The notes: generated by a model from the letters alone, not told the origin. 64,000 bases of DNA from Talpa occidentalis (GCF_014898055.3 NW_023605083.1:95009483-95073482); one strand, 5' to 3'; shown: positions 10,471-24,477, numbered from the stretch's first letter. Translations and numbers: made by a program.

Positions 10471-12589
10471 GTCTCTCTGATTATGTTCTGACAGCACTCT
10501 CCAACAGAAATATTATCCCAGTCATGTATGTGTGTGAATTTAAATTATGCAGTAGCTGCATCAAAAAAGTAAAATGGCACAAGTGAATTTTATTTAATGG
10601 TATAATTTTATTATACATATAATTTTATTATTTTATCATATATTTCAGTAATATAATTTATTTGACCCAATATATCCAAAATGTTATCTTATCACTTTAA
10701 AATGTAACCAATGTAAAAAAGTTATTAATGAATTGATTTCCTTTTTTTCTATAAGATTTCAAAAACTAGTATATATGGTTATACTTATAGTGCATCTTAA
10801 TTGGAAAAATACACATTTTAAGAGCTCACACACTACATGGGACTAGTGTCTACGAACCTAGCCAGCATAGCTCTGGGCCCACCACTATCCTGCTCCTAAA
10901 GTGATATTTCTCAAATCGTAGTCTGAATGTTCTCTTTTGTAGATCTTAATAGTTTAGATGTTACAGATCAGATTCAGAAATAGCTCTTTCAGAATTCTTA
11001 TAATTGTATGCTTGCATGTTACTCCACCTTTTCTTACTACCACATTGTACCCTGGAGTCCAGCAGTACTCTTTTCAGTTCCCCCAGAGTGCTATAGCAGA
11101 CTCACATTTCAATGTCTACATATGCGTGTGCTCCCACTTTGTCAGCTTGTCATTGACAAGACCTAAGCTCTCTCCCTCCCTCCCCTGACCCAGAAGCCCT
11201 TTCTAAGACTTGAGCATGTTTACATCCCTTTCTTTGTTGCTCCATCCTCAAATTATGTTTCTTCTATTGCTATACATCATGCTATGCTACTTATATATCA
11301 TGCTATGCTGTTTGCATAGCATGTCATACTGTTATCAGTCCTTCAGGGGCAGAAATCGGGTTTCATTGGCTCGTGATAGATAGTCTATAAATGGCTAAAT
11401 AAATGGTAGCTGAGTATATGGCAGACAGATAGGCAAAGAAACAAATGATCAAGTTCTAAAACCACCTACAAGCTCAGAGAGTGGGGACGGAAGATGGTTG
11501 TTCGCAACACTGTGTACATGGTCTATATTCTACAAATACTAACTGATGATTATAATGATGATTTTTTTTTATAAAAATGATACCTAGAGTTTCTAACTCT
11601 TATATAAACCCATCATTTGAAATTGTCTCACTTGTAGAAAAGGTCTAACGTGCATTATCATAATCTTGGCGTGAGGGCAGTGACTTGAGTGACAGCGCAT
11701 CAGTGTCCTACTATCCAATTATGACTGAAGGTTAAATAAATCTCACAGCTCTGGCTCCAATAGCCTCTAAGTTCATTTGGTAATGACAGTGGTAACGATA
11801 ACAATAATTAACAACTGTATCATTATTGAAAGTTTATAAACTTGCTTAGGCCCAGTTGGTAAAACATCAAATTTATTTTTCTATAACTGAATACAGATTA
11901 GATCTGAATCCATCTTTTTCATCTGAGAGTAGAAACCTCCTAATCTTGCATTTTAGATTAACTTGGTTACTTCAGGTTCAAAACTTCGGTCTTGGGAGGG
12001 TATTCAGTTCAGGGTTCTAACTTCTTCTCAGGGTTGTTTCCCTCTTAAGGGTCTTTTCTCTTTCTCAGCTCTGTGGTGGTATTGGGTTTCAAGCAGCAGA
12101 TGCCAAACAACATGGTGTGTTCCTCAGTTCTCATTGGCTCTTATGACAGTGGCTGGTCCTGCTGAGTCTTTAGGTGGCATCTTCTGTCTTTGCTGTAGCT
12201 TCAACTGAAAACTTCACAGTTGGTATAACTGTGTTCTCTCTTTTGGCTTCAGTCTCACTTCATATTTCACTGGTACCCTCAGAACCCACTGTCATCCCAG
12301 CTTTTGTACCTAACTCAGGTGTACTCCTAATAAAAAAGGCTATTGAACTGAAGAAATGTTCACAAAAGGCCTGAAGGCTGTTGCCAATTCCCTGCATATG
12401 GGATTTACTCCACAAATCTGTCAATCTGGAAACTTTAACATTTAGTTAATCTTGAGGTTTCAAATAGTCTCAGGCTGCCAAACTTACTGAAGCTGACAGT
12501 TTAATCAGTTGTGATGTATTTGTCAGTACTCTTGGTTGCCAGTGAAAAAACTAACTAAATTCACTTAGCAAAAACAAATAAAAATGAAA

Positions 12590-12722
12590 TGAAAAATATG
12601 GAAAGAGAGACGTGAGGAAGAGGGGAGGGGAGAAGGAAGGAAGGAAAGGAGAGGAGGAGAAGAGAGGAAAGTGAGGGGAAGAAGAGAACAGTGAAGGGGA
12701 GGGGAAGAGAAGGGAGGGGAGT
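12590..12722 (+). repeat. Purine-rich low-complexity (GGAA/GGGA)n block
   Basis: Almost only G and A for about 130 bp, such as gaggggaggggagaaggaag. The long open frames on the opposite strand here are runs of Ser, Pro and Phe caused by this composition and not a gene. Confidence 0.9.
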
Positions 12723-14491
12723 TGATGGCAACTGACCATAATCCAACTGATTTTGCCTAGACTATTGTTTAGGCAAAACAACAGGATAAAATTAAAAGAA
12801 ATTAATTGATTCATAAAATGAAAATTCAGATATAGAGAACTGGACTGGCTACTCAGTCAACGTCCCTGTTCAGACAGGCAATCTCCATAACTCTAACAAC
12901 CTCCGACTTAAATTAGTTTTGCAACCCCACTATAAAAAGGAATGTCTCTTTCCCAGTATTTTCTACCAACTTCCTGGACGGAAGTTCATTGGCTCTGATT
13001 GGCCACTTTGGGCCATTGGTTTACCCATAGTTGAATCCATCTCTATGACTAGGACACTCCAATTGGCCAATTCAGGATCAAATAAGAACCACCAGAGTAA
13101 GCTTCACCCAAGTGACAAGGACTTGGAAAGGAAGAGGAGAGCACCAAAGGAAAATCAAACTATGATACCAGAACAGGAATGGAAAGTAGTTATTAGACAG
13201 GCAGCATAACAGATGCCTACTGCAGGTGGGAGCCATGTGTAAGAGGAAAGCCAGCTTGACATTGAAATTCATATCAGAAAATGGGGTGACTATATGGACT
13301 CCAAGTTAAGGAGGATATCTCTAGCCCTCCAACCCCTAGAGGAGAATTTATTGCCATTGATTTTCCTGGGTTCACTTTTTTTCTGGCACTTTGGTAAAAA
13401 GGTCATAGAAAGCTTGGTCTCTTGTTTTAGCATCTTGTGCCTGGTGCTTGAAGAAGAAAGTGTCTCTCACTAACATCTTGTCGTCACCCACTCTAATTGA
13501 CATTCTTCCCATTACCACACATGATCAATACTCATGGGGCCCACCAGACTGAGGGAAAGGGTGTCTTCAATGTTTATATTAGTCTCCCTCTTAATCTTCC
13601 AAGTGTCTACAGAAGAAGAGATCCAAAATATAGCTCAGGTGGTTTGAATAGGGAAAACAAGAGAAAAAATTAAGTAACTTATTTTAATTTCCTGTTCAGT
13701 TGTAGAAGAGCCATACAATAAACCTGAGTTATGCCTTCTCTGTAGTTTGACAGGGGGCAGCCTAATTCTGACTGGCAGGGCTCATGTCACTCCATGTCAG
13801 GGCTTAAGGGCTATAAAGCTCCCATTCACAGAGCTTGCGATGATTTACCTTGAGATCTTAAACTGTATCTGCAATCAACAAAACAAACAACAATAATAAC
13901 AAAAAAAAACTTCAATTTTCTCAAATCTCCCAAGCTTTAAAAAGGAACAAAAAGTTACTGGTGTGTTTGCTGACTGCAGTGATTATGTGGTTCAATCATT
14001 TTGATTTACAATTGCATCTTTGTACTGGTAGAAATAACTCTCTGCAGCTGAACAACGGGAGATAGAAATGGATTAACCTTCCAACATGGGACTATAAGAC
14101 GTGTTCCAGGGAGCAGGCCTCCATTTGAGGTTAATGCAAAGTCTCCAGTTTCTATGAATACACAAAATTAAAGAGCATTCTTTTTTTTTTTTTTGCTTTC
14201 CTTTTCTTTTCTTTTGATCTGCTATGAAAAGCAAATTATCAGCAGTGTCTAAGCCTCTGCTTTATTTTTCCCCTTATGCATTTTGCATCATAAAGCATTT
14301 GAATCTGTTTGACGTGTTCCAGGAGCTCTGAAGTAATCTTTGGTTTTACATGAAATAGACTGCAGAGAAATGAGAGACCAGAGGTCATTCTGGAATGTAA
14401 ATTGTATGGGCCTTATTGCAAATAAAAATGACTTTTTTACTTTCCAGAAATAAATAGATCTGAGTCTTTTTGCACTGGAAAGGCCAGAATA

Positions 14492-14700
14492 TTAGGCCAG
14501 TGATTCTCAAACCTCAGCAGGCATCAAAATCACCCAATGGTCTGTTAAAACACAGATTGCTGGTCTCCACCTCCAGAATTTCTGATTTAATAGATTCAGA
14601 GTGAGGCCTGAGATTTTGCATTTCTAGCAAGTACCAGATAATACATATCAGTATCATACATACTAATGAGGAGTCCCACCATACACTACTGGCCCCTATG
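14492..14700 (+). mobile_element. MER5-type hAT-Charlie DNA transposon
   Basis: Starts near 'ccagtgattctcaaacctcagc', then 'catcaaaatcaccc', 'gttaaaacacagattgctgg', 'tccacctccagaatttctga', 'gattttgcatttctagcaag'. This is the sense consensus of MER5-type non-autonomous elements as I remember it. Its right terminal repeat is not clear. Confidence 0.75.
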
Positions 14701-15949
14701 GAGAATCCCACCATACTCGACTGATCTGTATTTAGATTAAAAAAAAAAAAAAAACCAACTGTTTCTCCATCTCTGGCTAATCAGAGAAATAGATCATAGA
14801 AAGTTTCCCAGGTGCTAATATCCCATCACTTTGTTACTGCTTAAGAAATGCCTATGACTTCAGGGGCTGGATGGGAAGCCTTTGAGATTCTTGAGATTCT
14901 TGCCATTGATTCCTGAGATTCTTGAGATTCTTGCTGTGCTACTCTACCTGGTCATCTATTTCTTGTAAGAATTGTGGAAATAAATGAAGACTAATCAAAT
15001 AAGAACAAGCAAAGGCTATTTATTCAGAGTTTTCTAAAGTCAACCACTTTACTTCCATTTGGCAGAGACTCAAACTCAGGCAGAAGTATGGGGACGTTTG
15101 ACAGTGGAGAAAAGGCAAAATCTCAGATGTGCCCTAATTGAAGATTGTTGGCCTGGGAAAACTGGAGGTGGGCCAACTAGAAGTAGGGCTTCCTATGTGA
15201 TTGGTTCAGGGTGCATGTTAGACCTTTTGTAGTTGGTCCTAAATAGGAAGTAGGGACAAAAAATTAAGAGAATTGTCAATAGTTAATCAAACCCTTGCCA
15301 TTTAGAGCCAATTGTCTTATAGGTTGTTGTTTGGATTGTTACCGGAGACAATAGACTGACTTCCTACAAGTCTGAATTACAGAAAACTAGCTTCCTGGAC
15401 TGGTTATTTTAGATGATGGGTTGGTTTCCTGGGCAGGTTGCTGCAAGTTGTAAGTCAGAGTTTAACTTTTATATGTGATCTGACCATTGTCTATTCACAC
15501 ATTCAGTCTTTCAGGATACACAGTAGGCACTCACTTTTTATATCTTCTTGTATCTTTGACACACTCCACATTGGCTGATTTCAATTAAGCAATAACTAAT
15601 TTTTATTAAGGGGCTACTATGCACCAAGTGTTATGCACATCACGGTTTATTAGACAGAGATGTCAGTGAGATGCTGTCCAAGTCATTTGGGCATTAAGGA
15701 TAAAGAACAGTCAGGACATATGTTGCTTAGAATCTTCCACCACATTTGTGGTAGAGAAGAGAGGAAAGGGAAGTCCTGAGTTACTTTCCTGCCTCAGGCC
15801 AGGGAACTTGGTCCCAGCTGAAAGCTGGGCTTTGCACTTTTGCACCATGAGTCTACATTCTGCTCTGCTCAGATCCCCAGGTCTATGCCTGAAGTTCACC
15901 TATTCCCCATCCCTCTATTCCTGATAAGCTTGTTGCTTCTCTGCTCCAG

Positions 15950-16210
15950 GTGGATGATCTAAAAGCCAAGCTGGCCACCCAGGAAGTGGAGTTGAAGCAG
16001 AAGAATGAAGATGCAGACAAACTAATTCATGTAGTAGGTGTAGAGACTGACAAAGTGAGCAGAGAAAAAGCCATTGCAGATGAAGAGGAGCAGAAGGTGG
16101 CCCTCATCATGCTAGAGGTGAAGCAGAAGCAGAAGGACTGTGAGGAAGACCTGGCCAAAGCAGAGCCAGCACTCACAGCAGCCCAAGCAGCTCTCAACAC
16201 TCTCAATAAG
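15950..16210 (+). CDS. DNAH9: Axonemal dynein heavy chain exon D (stalk coiled coil 1)
   Basis: Phase-0 exon of 87 codons, VDDLKAKLATQEVELKQKNE onward, acceptor ctgctccag, donor |gtaaga. It is almost wholly helical with heptads and rich in K, E and Q: the ascending stalk helix CC1. The EDADKLIxVVGVETDKVSREK and KDCEEDLAKAEPALxAAQ words are highly conserved in beta heavy chains. The exon ends LNTLNK, a few residues before the prolines that open the microtubule-binding domain. A sliding register between this helix and CC2 passes the nucleotide state to the stalk tip. Confidence 0.96.
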
Positions 16211-18314
16211 GTAAGAGGGTTGTCTTCTGTGCCTACTTACCCTTTATCCCCCAGTGGGAGGAGCCTTCTTTATCTGACCTAAAGACAAATTGGGGTCCTG
16301 ATGTTCCAAATAGATACAAGGTCAAAGCTGGGAGGACTTAGTACAGGCTCCTGCTGTCACTGGTTTATTCACTGAGCAAAGAAACTGCTATTTAAACTGA
16401 CTGTATGTCAAGCTCCATAAGCTACCAATAGAATCCTTGAGATGTGAACTTTAGAACCAATCAGGACAGGAGTGGTCAACTGGTACAGCTTCTTCCCTTT
16501 ACAATGAGAAAGCCAGGGCTCAGAGAGAAGACCTGTCTTGTGTGGAGTCACAAACCCCAATATTTTTAAAGCCAAAGATTTGACCTCACGTCTTCAGAAT
16601 CTAAGCCCAGAAATCTTCCAGTTATGTGTCCCTGGTCACTTTACCCATTGTGTGCTATATAATACATGAGATTTTAAGTGCCCATGAAAATCCTTAAGAC
16701 ATGAGATTAAAATAATGTACTGGCTCCAAAATATGAAAAAAAATCTACAAAATCAAAATCAGGCAGCATTCAACTAAATAGCAACAATAAGGCAATATGT
16801 GTGTCAACTAAATTCAATCCATTTACATAACTATTTGGTGAAACAAGCATGACTCTTAAGAAGTATTTATAAGACCATTTTATCTGATTTCAAATTAAAT
16901 CTATGTGTTCAAGGGAGAATATGGTTCAATATTTCTGTCATTTTTCACACTTAACCTCCTTTGCCATTTGATAACCATGATTAAGGGACAAAGGGAGAAA
17001 GAGGAAAAGGGGGAAAGATGCTTATGCCATCAGGGGTTGCCATGAGAAAAGGACTAAGAAGCTGACCCTTTCTCTATCAGGGTGCTTGCATAGGCTCTTT
17101 GGAAACCCTCCAAAGAGGGATCTCTCCTCTAAAGATTGCTTTCTCCTCCTTTGCCTGAGAGGCTAGCAATCCCTTGCCCCTTCTCATGGCCAACTTGATC
17201 AAGGTCTAAGACAACTTATCCAGCTCTACCATTCAAGCAGCTCACCTCTGGAGAGCTGTTCTCCTTTGCCCCAAACATGTTCTGGGAGTGTCAGCTACCC
17301 ATGCAGTATTACTGTCCCTACCGACACTCTCAGGAAGCTAGCCAAGCTCCAGATGTAGACCTCAGTCTACTGTGCACTAGCGATATAGTCTACTGCATCA
17401 TTCAAACTACAGGAGAATCACGTAAGCTGCCCAAGTGGTCTCCTTAACTCCCTTCCTTTAGACTTGATATAAAAAGGGCAGATGCCCCACATCTTCCTTT
17501 AAAGGCAGAATAGGAGTGAGTCACCCTCAACTCTCACTAAAATTTCTTAACCCACCTTCTGTACTCTTCTATATCTCAGTGTAGATAAAGGGTTTAAGAG
17601 TCAAAAAATTAGTATTCTGAAACCTTTCACTAGGTCTGTATAACCATCTCATATCTCACTTTGGAAAGTAGAACCTGTTGGCTTACCGCCTCAGCAAATC
17701 TGAGAGTAAACTAGCTACATTATAAAATCCTACTACATGAAATATATATAAATTGTCTTTAATGTGAGATGAGTGTGTTTTAGTATTTCTTGTAATGTAA
17801 GAGGGAGTCCCTAGGACCTAAATAAAGGGCTTTACCTTACCCTCTACCCTGCATCAATAGAAAAAATAAGATTTCTCTCTACTAGGAACTCCTGGATATT
17901 ATCAAATAGATCAGGAATTGGAGGTGTAGTTCAATTATTTCATCACTTCTCAGCTTGATCCTTTTAATACAGCCAGGCCAGACTTCTCTCTGGACCCTCA
18001 CAGTCACATCATTTCCACCTCTAGATTTTGATTAGACTATACTACCCCTCCCCTATCTCTCATCTCACATTTCTTCTTCTTTTATTATATTCTATCTAAA
18101 TCCTACCCATGTTTTAAAATCAAATTTACTTTATAGATCATTCTAGATCTCCTTTTGCTGATTTTTAGTGTACAAAACATGGAACCACTTTATTTATGTA
18201 CGCTCCTGTAATGTTCACTGATCATTTCTCATCAATAAGACTGTCTTTCATAAGACCTTTTGACACAGGGATTCTATTATCTAAAATGAGCTGAGCCCAA
18301 ATATTGACTGTACT

Positions 18315-18482
18315 CTTTGGACCTGGGAATTATTGTGCCTTCTCTGAGCCTTTGTTTCCTCATCTGTAAAATTGTGGTGATCACAACATAACCCACATTC
18401 AGCCATTACAGTGTTAAATGAGATAATGTATGCAAAGTTGCTAACAGATGACAAATGTTCCATAAATGTTTGCTATTATTGT
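18315..18482 (+). repeat. MIR SINE, sense
   Basis: The words 'ctgagcctttgtttcctcatctgtaaaattg', 'ttaaatgagataatgtatgc' and 'cataaatgtttgctattatt' are the MIR core and 3' end. It is old and diverged, with no visible flanking duplication. Confidence 0.85.
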
Positions 18483-18734
18483 TTTTCATATCATTTGTAA
18501 CCAGTGTTATCTCTTCTACTTCCACAAAACTACAAATACAATGAGCACCCATAAACAATTTTATTTAATTTGATGACTGGTTAGTTGATTGATTAAACAT
18601 ATAGAGATGTGACTTATGGAAACAATGGGGTAGGATTGGCAGGGAGTATTTGAGACACAGCAGGAAGATCAGTAGTGAAAATGGTACTAGTGAAAATGGT
18701 ACTAGAGTTGACGTGTATCTCAGTCACAAAATAA

Positions 18735-18860
18735 CTTCATTTTTAATGAGAGCCTACTATGTGCCAGGCCATATAATGTGTACTTTCCTATAACTATCAT
18801 TGAGGCCTGGAACAAGTCACTGAAGTCCTTAATCCCTCAGTTTGTTTTCTCTATTACATA
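18735..18860 (+). repeat. MIR/L2-type fragment
   Basis: 'agcctactatgtgccaggcc' and 'ctggaacaagtcactgaagtccttaatccctcagtttg' fit a MIR element in sense orientation. The fragment is short and its limits are approximate. Confidence 0.6.
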
Positions 18861-18999
18861 GAAAGGAGCAAATAGGCATTAAAGGGTTCTTTGTGTCACA
18901 TACAAATTCTACCTTCAAAGTATATCCATAATTCAAGGGTTTTATAGCCTCTTTACTGCTACCACTTTGGTCCTAGCCACCATCCTCTCTTCCCAGAGC

Positions 19000-19345
19000 C
19001 TCTCACCAGGTCGCTCTGCTTCTACCCTTCTTCCAATGATGCCTTTGAGAAAAAGGAGTCTGAGTAATTTTTTTAAAACAGCAGTTTGACCCTATCAATT
19101 CTCTCTGTTCACAGTATTCTAATGGTTTACCATTGCATTCAGAACAAAATCCAAAATTATCACCATAACTTATAAGGACTTATATAATTTTGTCTGTCCA
19201 TCTCTTCTTCAATATCCCTCTTCTATGCCACATCAAATGACTGCTCCTCCCGTCATTCTACTCCAGGCCTTTAAGCTAGCGATTGTCTGTGTGGCGTATT
19301 CGCCTCCCAGGTATCCCCATGGTTCCCTCCTCCTCTTCTTTAAGA
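19000..19345 (+). repeat. L2 LINE fragment
   Basis: The succession 'ggtttaccattgcattcagaacaaaatcc', 'aggacttatataattttgtc', 'ctactccaggcctttaagc' and 'aagaagaatgtcacctt' follows the L2 order as I recall it. It is heavily diverged. Confidence 0.6.
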
Positions 19346-20975
19346 AGAATGTCACCTTATCGGGAAAAATAAAATAAAATTACTTATTAATTTCAGAAAA
19401 AAATAGGCTTTACAAAAAAGAAAACACAGTCCAAGGCAAACAATTTTTATAATAATAATAATCATGTATACTGTATGTTGATTATATTGAAATTTTATAC
19501 ACACATAATGGGGTGGGCACTGGGAGGGAAAAGAGGGCAATAAAACTAATGAAATAGTCATCCTTTACAATAGTAAGTCACTTGATAATATCTAAAGTTT
19601 TTTTTTAAAAAACAGCGTAAGTATGTTTATCAGCATAGGTAATGATGGCGGAAGTTGTACGTGGCGATTGGAGTTGAAGCCTTGTGACACTATTTGAATT
19701 GGTAAACTATACCTTTATGATATCAACAGACATAGACATTTACAATTTTCAATATTGTGAGAGCACAGAAGACGGCATTGCTCACTGCCTGCCCAGGTAG
19801 GAACTAGGAAGGAGAAAGTCCGGGGAACAAGGAAAGCAGGAGTGAGTATTTTCCTTGATGGAGAAGGAGATAGAAAAGACCAGCCCACTTTTACAAAGAC
19901 GTGGATGCCTGAAAGGATGTGGCATGTATGAACTGTGGGTATACAAGTAGGTGCCTCAGAAAGTGACATGGAGATGAATCTCTAAAGGTTGGTGGAGTAA
20001 TATTGTTAGCAGCCCCATGGAATCACTAAAGAGGGGACTAGTGTTTACCATATGCAGGTTGCAACCCATTAATGGGTCTCATGCAGTATATTTTGTTGGT
20101 GGAGAACAGAGCGTCACACTGATCACATGCATGAAGAGATGTACTATTGATTCATGACCCCAAGGGCCCCCGGAGTAGCCTCAAACTCTTTGCATACATT
20201 GGACTATGGTACTGAAGGACCACTTTTCTGTTTTCTCATCATTTTCAATGTTAACAATAACTCTAGTTAATACATAAAGAATACCTGTAAATCAGAACTT
20301 GGTAGTAAGAGTCTGCACATTTTAAGTCTCTGTTTTGGCATTTTTATTTCATTTTTATAGCTAACCTGAAATTAATCCAGTATAACTTTTCCTGCTTTAT
20401 TTGAAGAATGGTTTTGCTTGTAATTTCATGGCCATTTTCACCCTACAACATTATTTGAAATTTCCTATTTCCTGTGCATTTTTACACTGACTTTGCTTTT
20501 TATTATACAAATACCATATGATGGCATTTTCAGTGTTAAAAATAATTCACATAATGTAGTCTACATAGGGTAAAATATAAAGTCACTCTTATTTCTGATT
20601 CAGCCCCAGTTCTCTCCCATGAGAAAATTCCTATAATAGCTTGGAGTGTATCTATTCCAGGAAATTTTCTATGCATTTATATTTACACAAATGCATGTAT
20701 AAAATATATTTTAAATGCAAATGAATAATACCAACTTATTTTCCCTTGTGAAATAAGATTATTTCATGCCAACACATTCACTGAAACTTCATTTACTTAA
20801 TACTTCATAATATTCCATGCTAGAGGTGAACTCTATTTTATTTAACTATTTACTTACTATGGAGTGTTTAATTTCTCTTTTTTCCAATACAAATACCCTT
20901 GTGCATATATCTTTATTGTGTCTGTGCAACTGTTTGTGTGGACCAAATAAGAAGTATAATTGTTTGGTTGAACAA

Positions 20976-21395
20976 TGTGGCAGGTTGAATAATGCCCCCT
21001 CCCCAATGATATTCACATCCTAACCTCTGGAACCTTTGAATGTTCTACATATGACAAAAATGACTTTGCAGGTATGATTAAATCAAGGATCTTAAAATGA
21101 GGAGATTATCCTGGATTGCCCAGGTAGGTCCTAAATGCAGTCAAGAAGGGCAGCAGAAGGTGAGAAAAGCTGATGTGATGTGGTGCCATGACCCCACTAA
21201 GGAGGTCAACTTCTAGAAGCTGTAAAGACAAGGAAGGATTTTCCCCTTATGTCCTCCAGAAGGAACCAGACTTGCCAACACCTTGATATTAGGATTTCTG
21301 ACCTCCAAAACTATAAGATAATAAGTTCATATTGTTTTAAGACAGCAAATTCATGGTAAATTTGTTACAGAAGCAATAGGGAAATCATAAAAACA
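20976..21395 (+). mobile_element. MaLR (MLT1-like) solo LTR
   Basis: Begins TGTGGCAGGTTGAATAATGC and ends near 'gttacagaagcaatagggaaat'. Inside are 'gactttgcaggtatgattaa', 'ggatcttaaaatgaggagattatcctgg', 'cttctagaagctgtaaagac' and 'ctccaaaactataagataataag', the order of MLT1-type LTRs. No coding sequence is attached. Confidence 0.7.
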
Positions 21396-21810
21396 ATATG
21401 TTCTTTTTAAATAAGTAATGATAAATTTCTGTCCAAAGTTACAGCGCCTTTGCAATTATGAATGCTGCTTTCCCCACAACCTTGCCAATCTTAAAATATT
21501 TTCAGTCATTTTAATTTTTCTCAATAATAATAAAACATTTTTCATTTTTAAGAATTTTAAATGATTTCATTCTACTGGAATTGGGCACCTTTTCAAATAT
21601 TTATATTTATATTTCTTTTGTCCATTGCTTGTTCAGATTCTATGTCCATTTTCTAAAAAAAAAACTAACAATCTTTTCAAATACTAATATGCTTACCAAC
21701 TGGTAAGTTTTCCATTTATAAGACTATTCATATAAACATATCCAGCCATGTGTCAAAGAAGAAAAGATATATGGTTATTTTGAGAGAAGTCAAATTGTAC
21801 TTACTATATT

Positions 21811-21826
21811 TCAACCTCCATTCCTT
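21811..21826. repeat. Target site duplication, left copy (L1 at 21.8 kb)
   Basis: The 16-bp word tcaacctccattcctt here is repeated exactly at 24478-24493 on the other side of the L1. Confidence 0.95.
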
Positions 21827-24477
21827 TTTTTTATTTTTTATTTAAATATTTTATTTTATATAATTCTTACATCTTTTTTCATCTTTGCACAATGTATGCA
21901 TTTTCATTTTGGTTATATTTCCCATACAATTGCACCCCCCCCCTTATTTTGACTCTAGTTCTTCCTTTTCACATCCCTCCCCACCCCGTAGTGTGTCTCT
22001 GGTTTATAGTTACTTGTTGATTTTGATTTTTACTTTGTATTGATTAGTCTTTTTCCTGGTCTCTTATTTAGGTTTTCTAGATTCCTGCTATGAGTGAGAC
22101 CATCTGGTATTTTTCTTTTTCTTTCTGACATATTTCTCTGAGCATGATCCCTTCTAGCTCCATCCATGTTGCTGCAAACTGCATGTGTTTATCATTTTTG
22201 ATTGCTGAGTAATATTCCATTGTGTATATGTAACACATCTTTTTGATCCAGTCATCTATTTTTGGGCATTTGAGTTGTTTCCAAAGCTTAGCTATTGTGA
22301 ATACTGCTGCTATAAATATAGGGGTGCAGGTGCCCTTTGGAATTACTGTTTCTGTGTCATTTGGGTAAATACCTAGGAGTGGAATTGCTAGATCATATGG
22401 AAGCTCTATGTTTAGTAGGTCCAGAAATCTCCACACAGCTCTCCATAGTGGTTGGACCAGTTTGCACTCCCGCCAGCAGTGCAGGAGAATTCCTTTTTCT
22501 CCACAACCTCGCCAACATTTGTTGTTGCTAGTTTTTTTAATATGTGTTATTCTCACTGGTGTGAGATGGTATCTCATGGTAGTTTTGATTTGCATTTTCC
22601 TGATTACAGGTGATGTTGAACATTTTTTCATATGCCTGTTGGCCATTTGCATTTCCTCTTCAGAGAAGTTTCTTTTTAGCTCTTCTGCCCATTTTTTGAC
22701 TGGGTTATTTTCTTTGTTTTTGTTGAGTCACATCAGCTCTTTGCAGATTTTTGTGATCAGTCCTTCATCGTTAGTGTTGGGTGCAAAAATTTTCTCCCAG
22801 TCAGTGGGGTTTCTCTTTGTTTTTGTTATTGTCTCTTTTGCTGTACAGAAGCTCTTTAATTTGATGTAGTCCCAGCTGTTGATCTTTGCCTTCACTATCA
22901 CTGCTTTGGGAGATGTGTCTGTAAAGATGTCTTTGAGGTGCATGTCATGTAGTGTTTTGCCTATATTTCCTTCTATGTATTTTATGGTTTCAGGTCTTAT
23001 GTCTAGTTCTTTAATCCATTTTGAGTTGGTTTTTGTGCATGGTGTGAGGTAGTAGTCAAGTTTCATTCTTTTGCATGTAGCAACCAGTTTTCCCAGCACC
23101 ATTTATTGAACAAACTTTCTTTGCTCCAATGCATATTCTTTGCTCCTTTGTCAAAGATTAGTTGACCATAAATCTGTGGGTTTATTTCTGGGTTTTCTAT
23201 TCAATTCCATTGGTCTGTGTGTCTGTTCTGGTTCCATTACCACGCAGTTTTCATGATTATGGCTTTGTAGTATAGTTTGAAGTCTGGGAGTGTGATGCCT
23301 CCATTCCCTTCTCTCTTTTTCAGAAGAGTTTTGGCTATTTGGGTTTTTTATGGCTCCATATGAATTTCATCAATAATTGTTCTATTTCTTTGAAGAATGT
23401 CATTGAAATTTTAATTGGAATAGTATTGAATCTGTAGATTGCTTTTGATAGGATGGCCATTTTGATAATGTTAATTCTTCCAATCTATGAGCAGGGGATG
23501 TCTTTCCATTTCTTTGTCTTCTTCTATTTCTTTTAACAGTGTTTTATAGTTCTCTTTGGATAGGTCCTTTACCTCTTTTGTTAGATTTATTCCCAAGTAT
23601 TTGATTTTTTTTTGTTTTGATAATAAAAGGGATTTTTTTTAATTTCTTCTTCTTCAGATTTATAGTTTGTGTATAGGAAGGCTACTGATTTGTGCATGTT
23701 GATTTTGTATCCTGCCACTTTACTAAACTGATTGATTAGTTGAATTAGTTTTTCTGTGGAGTTTTTGGGGTTCTCTATTATATTATCATATCATCTGCAA
23801 ATAGTGATAGTTTAACTTCTTCTTTTCCTATTTGGATTCCTTGTATGTGTTTCTCTTGTCTTATTGCTCTGGCTAGGCCTTTCAGTTCAGCTTTTCACCA
23901 TTGAGAATGATGCTGGCTGTTGGCTTGTCATAGATGGCCTTTATGATGTTGAGGTATGTTCCTTGTATCCCATGAATTTCAAGGGCTTTTATCATGAATG
24001 GGTTTTGCACTTTATCAAATGCTTTCTCAGCATCTATTGATATTATCATATGGTTTTTATATTTCTTTTTGTTGATGTGTTGGATAATGTTGATTTAATT
24101 TCGGATGTTGAACCATCCTTTTCTCCCTGGAATGAATCCTACTTGGTCATGGTAAATTATCTTATGGATACATTGTTGGATTCTGATAGCTAAAATTTTA
24201 TTGAGGATTTTTTCATCAGTGTTCATTAGAGAGATTGGCCTGTAGTTTTCTTTTTTTGTGTTGTCCTTGTTCAGTTTTGGTATTAGTGTAATGTTGGCTT
24301 CATAGAACGTGTTTGGTATTATCCCTTCCTTCTCAATTTTTTGGAAGAGTTTGTGAAGGATAGGCACTAATTCGTCTCTGAATGTTTGGTAGAATTCATT
24401 TGTAAATTCATCAGGTCCTGGGCTTTTGTTTTGGGGGAGGTTTTTGATTACCATTTTAATTTTGCTGTGTGTAATTG
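21827..24477 (-). mobile_element. 5'-truncated LINE-1, antisense to the gene
   Basis: About 2.65 kb of L1 in minus orientation. It runs from an A tail and 3'UTR (21827-22076) through the C-terminal two thirds of ORF2 and stops abruptly inside the reverse transcriptase domain at 24477. A perfect 16-bp target duplication flanks it. ORF2 is broken by frameshifts, and against the full-length copy at 32-38 kb it lacks about 80 bp near 23880. The open C-terminal piece (22077-22652) retains the zinc-knuckle region and the normal ORF2 stop. Its 3'UTR has an extra segment (acatcttttttcatctttgc, 21868-21887) that the copies at 28 kb and 32 kb lack, so it is a different subfamily. Confidence 0.95.
22077..24477 (-). 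pseudogene. L1 ORF2 remnant (RT and C-terminal region)
   Basis: Broken ORF2 of the truncated L1. Recognisable pieces include an RT palm segment ([20 protein letters not shown], 24095-24481 region), a central piece (22728-23102) and the C-terminus ending [13 protein letters not shown]. Endonuclease and ORF1 are absent. It cannot encode a working enzyme. Confidence 0.9.

Larger units (their letters stand above)
8652..15949. other. DNAH9: Intron between exons C and D
   Basis: GT-AG intron of 7,298 bp in phase 0. Recognised inside it are L2-like DNA near 10.2-11.4 kb, a purine-rich low-complexity block at 12.6 kb and a MER5-type element at 14.5 kb. The stretches 8660-10200, 11450-12580, 12730-14480 and 14950-15940 look like ordinary AT-rich intron or repeats too old for me to name. 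A short array built on 'gagattctt' lies at 14882-14933. Confidence 0.8.

Noticed and set aside
12551..12814. Open frames of 87 and 61 codons on the minus strand
   Set aside because: They are translations of the GGAA-rich low-complexity block, almost only Ser, Pro, Phe and Leu.
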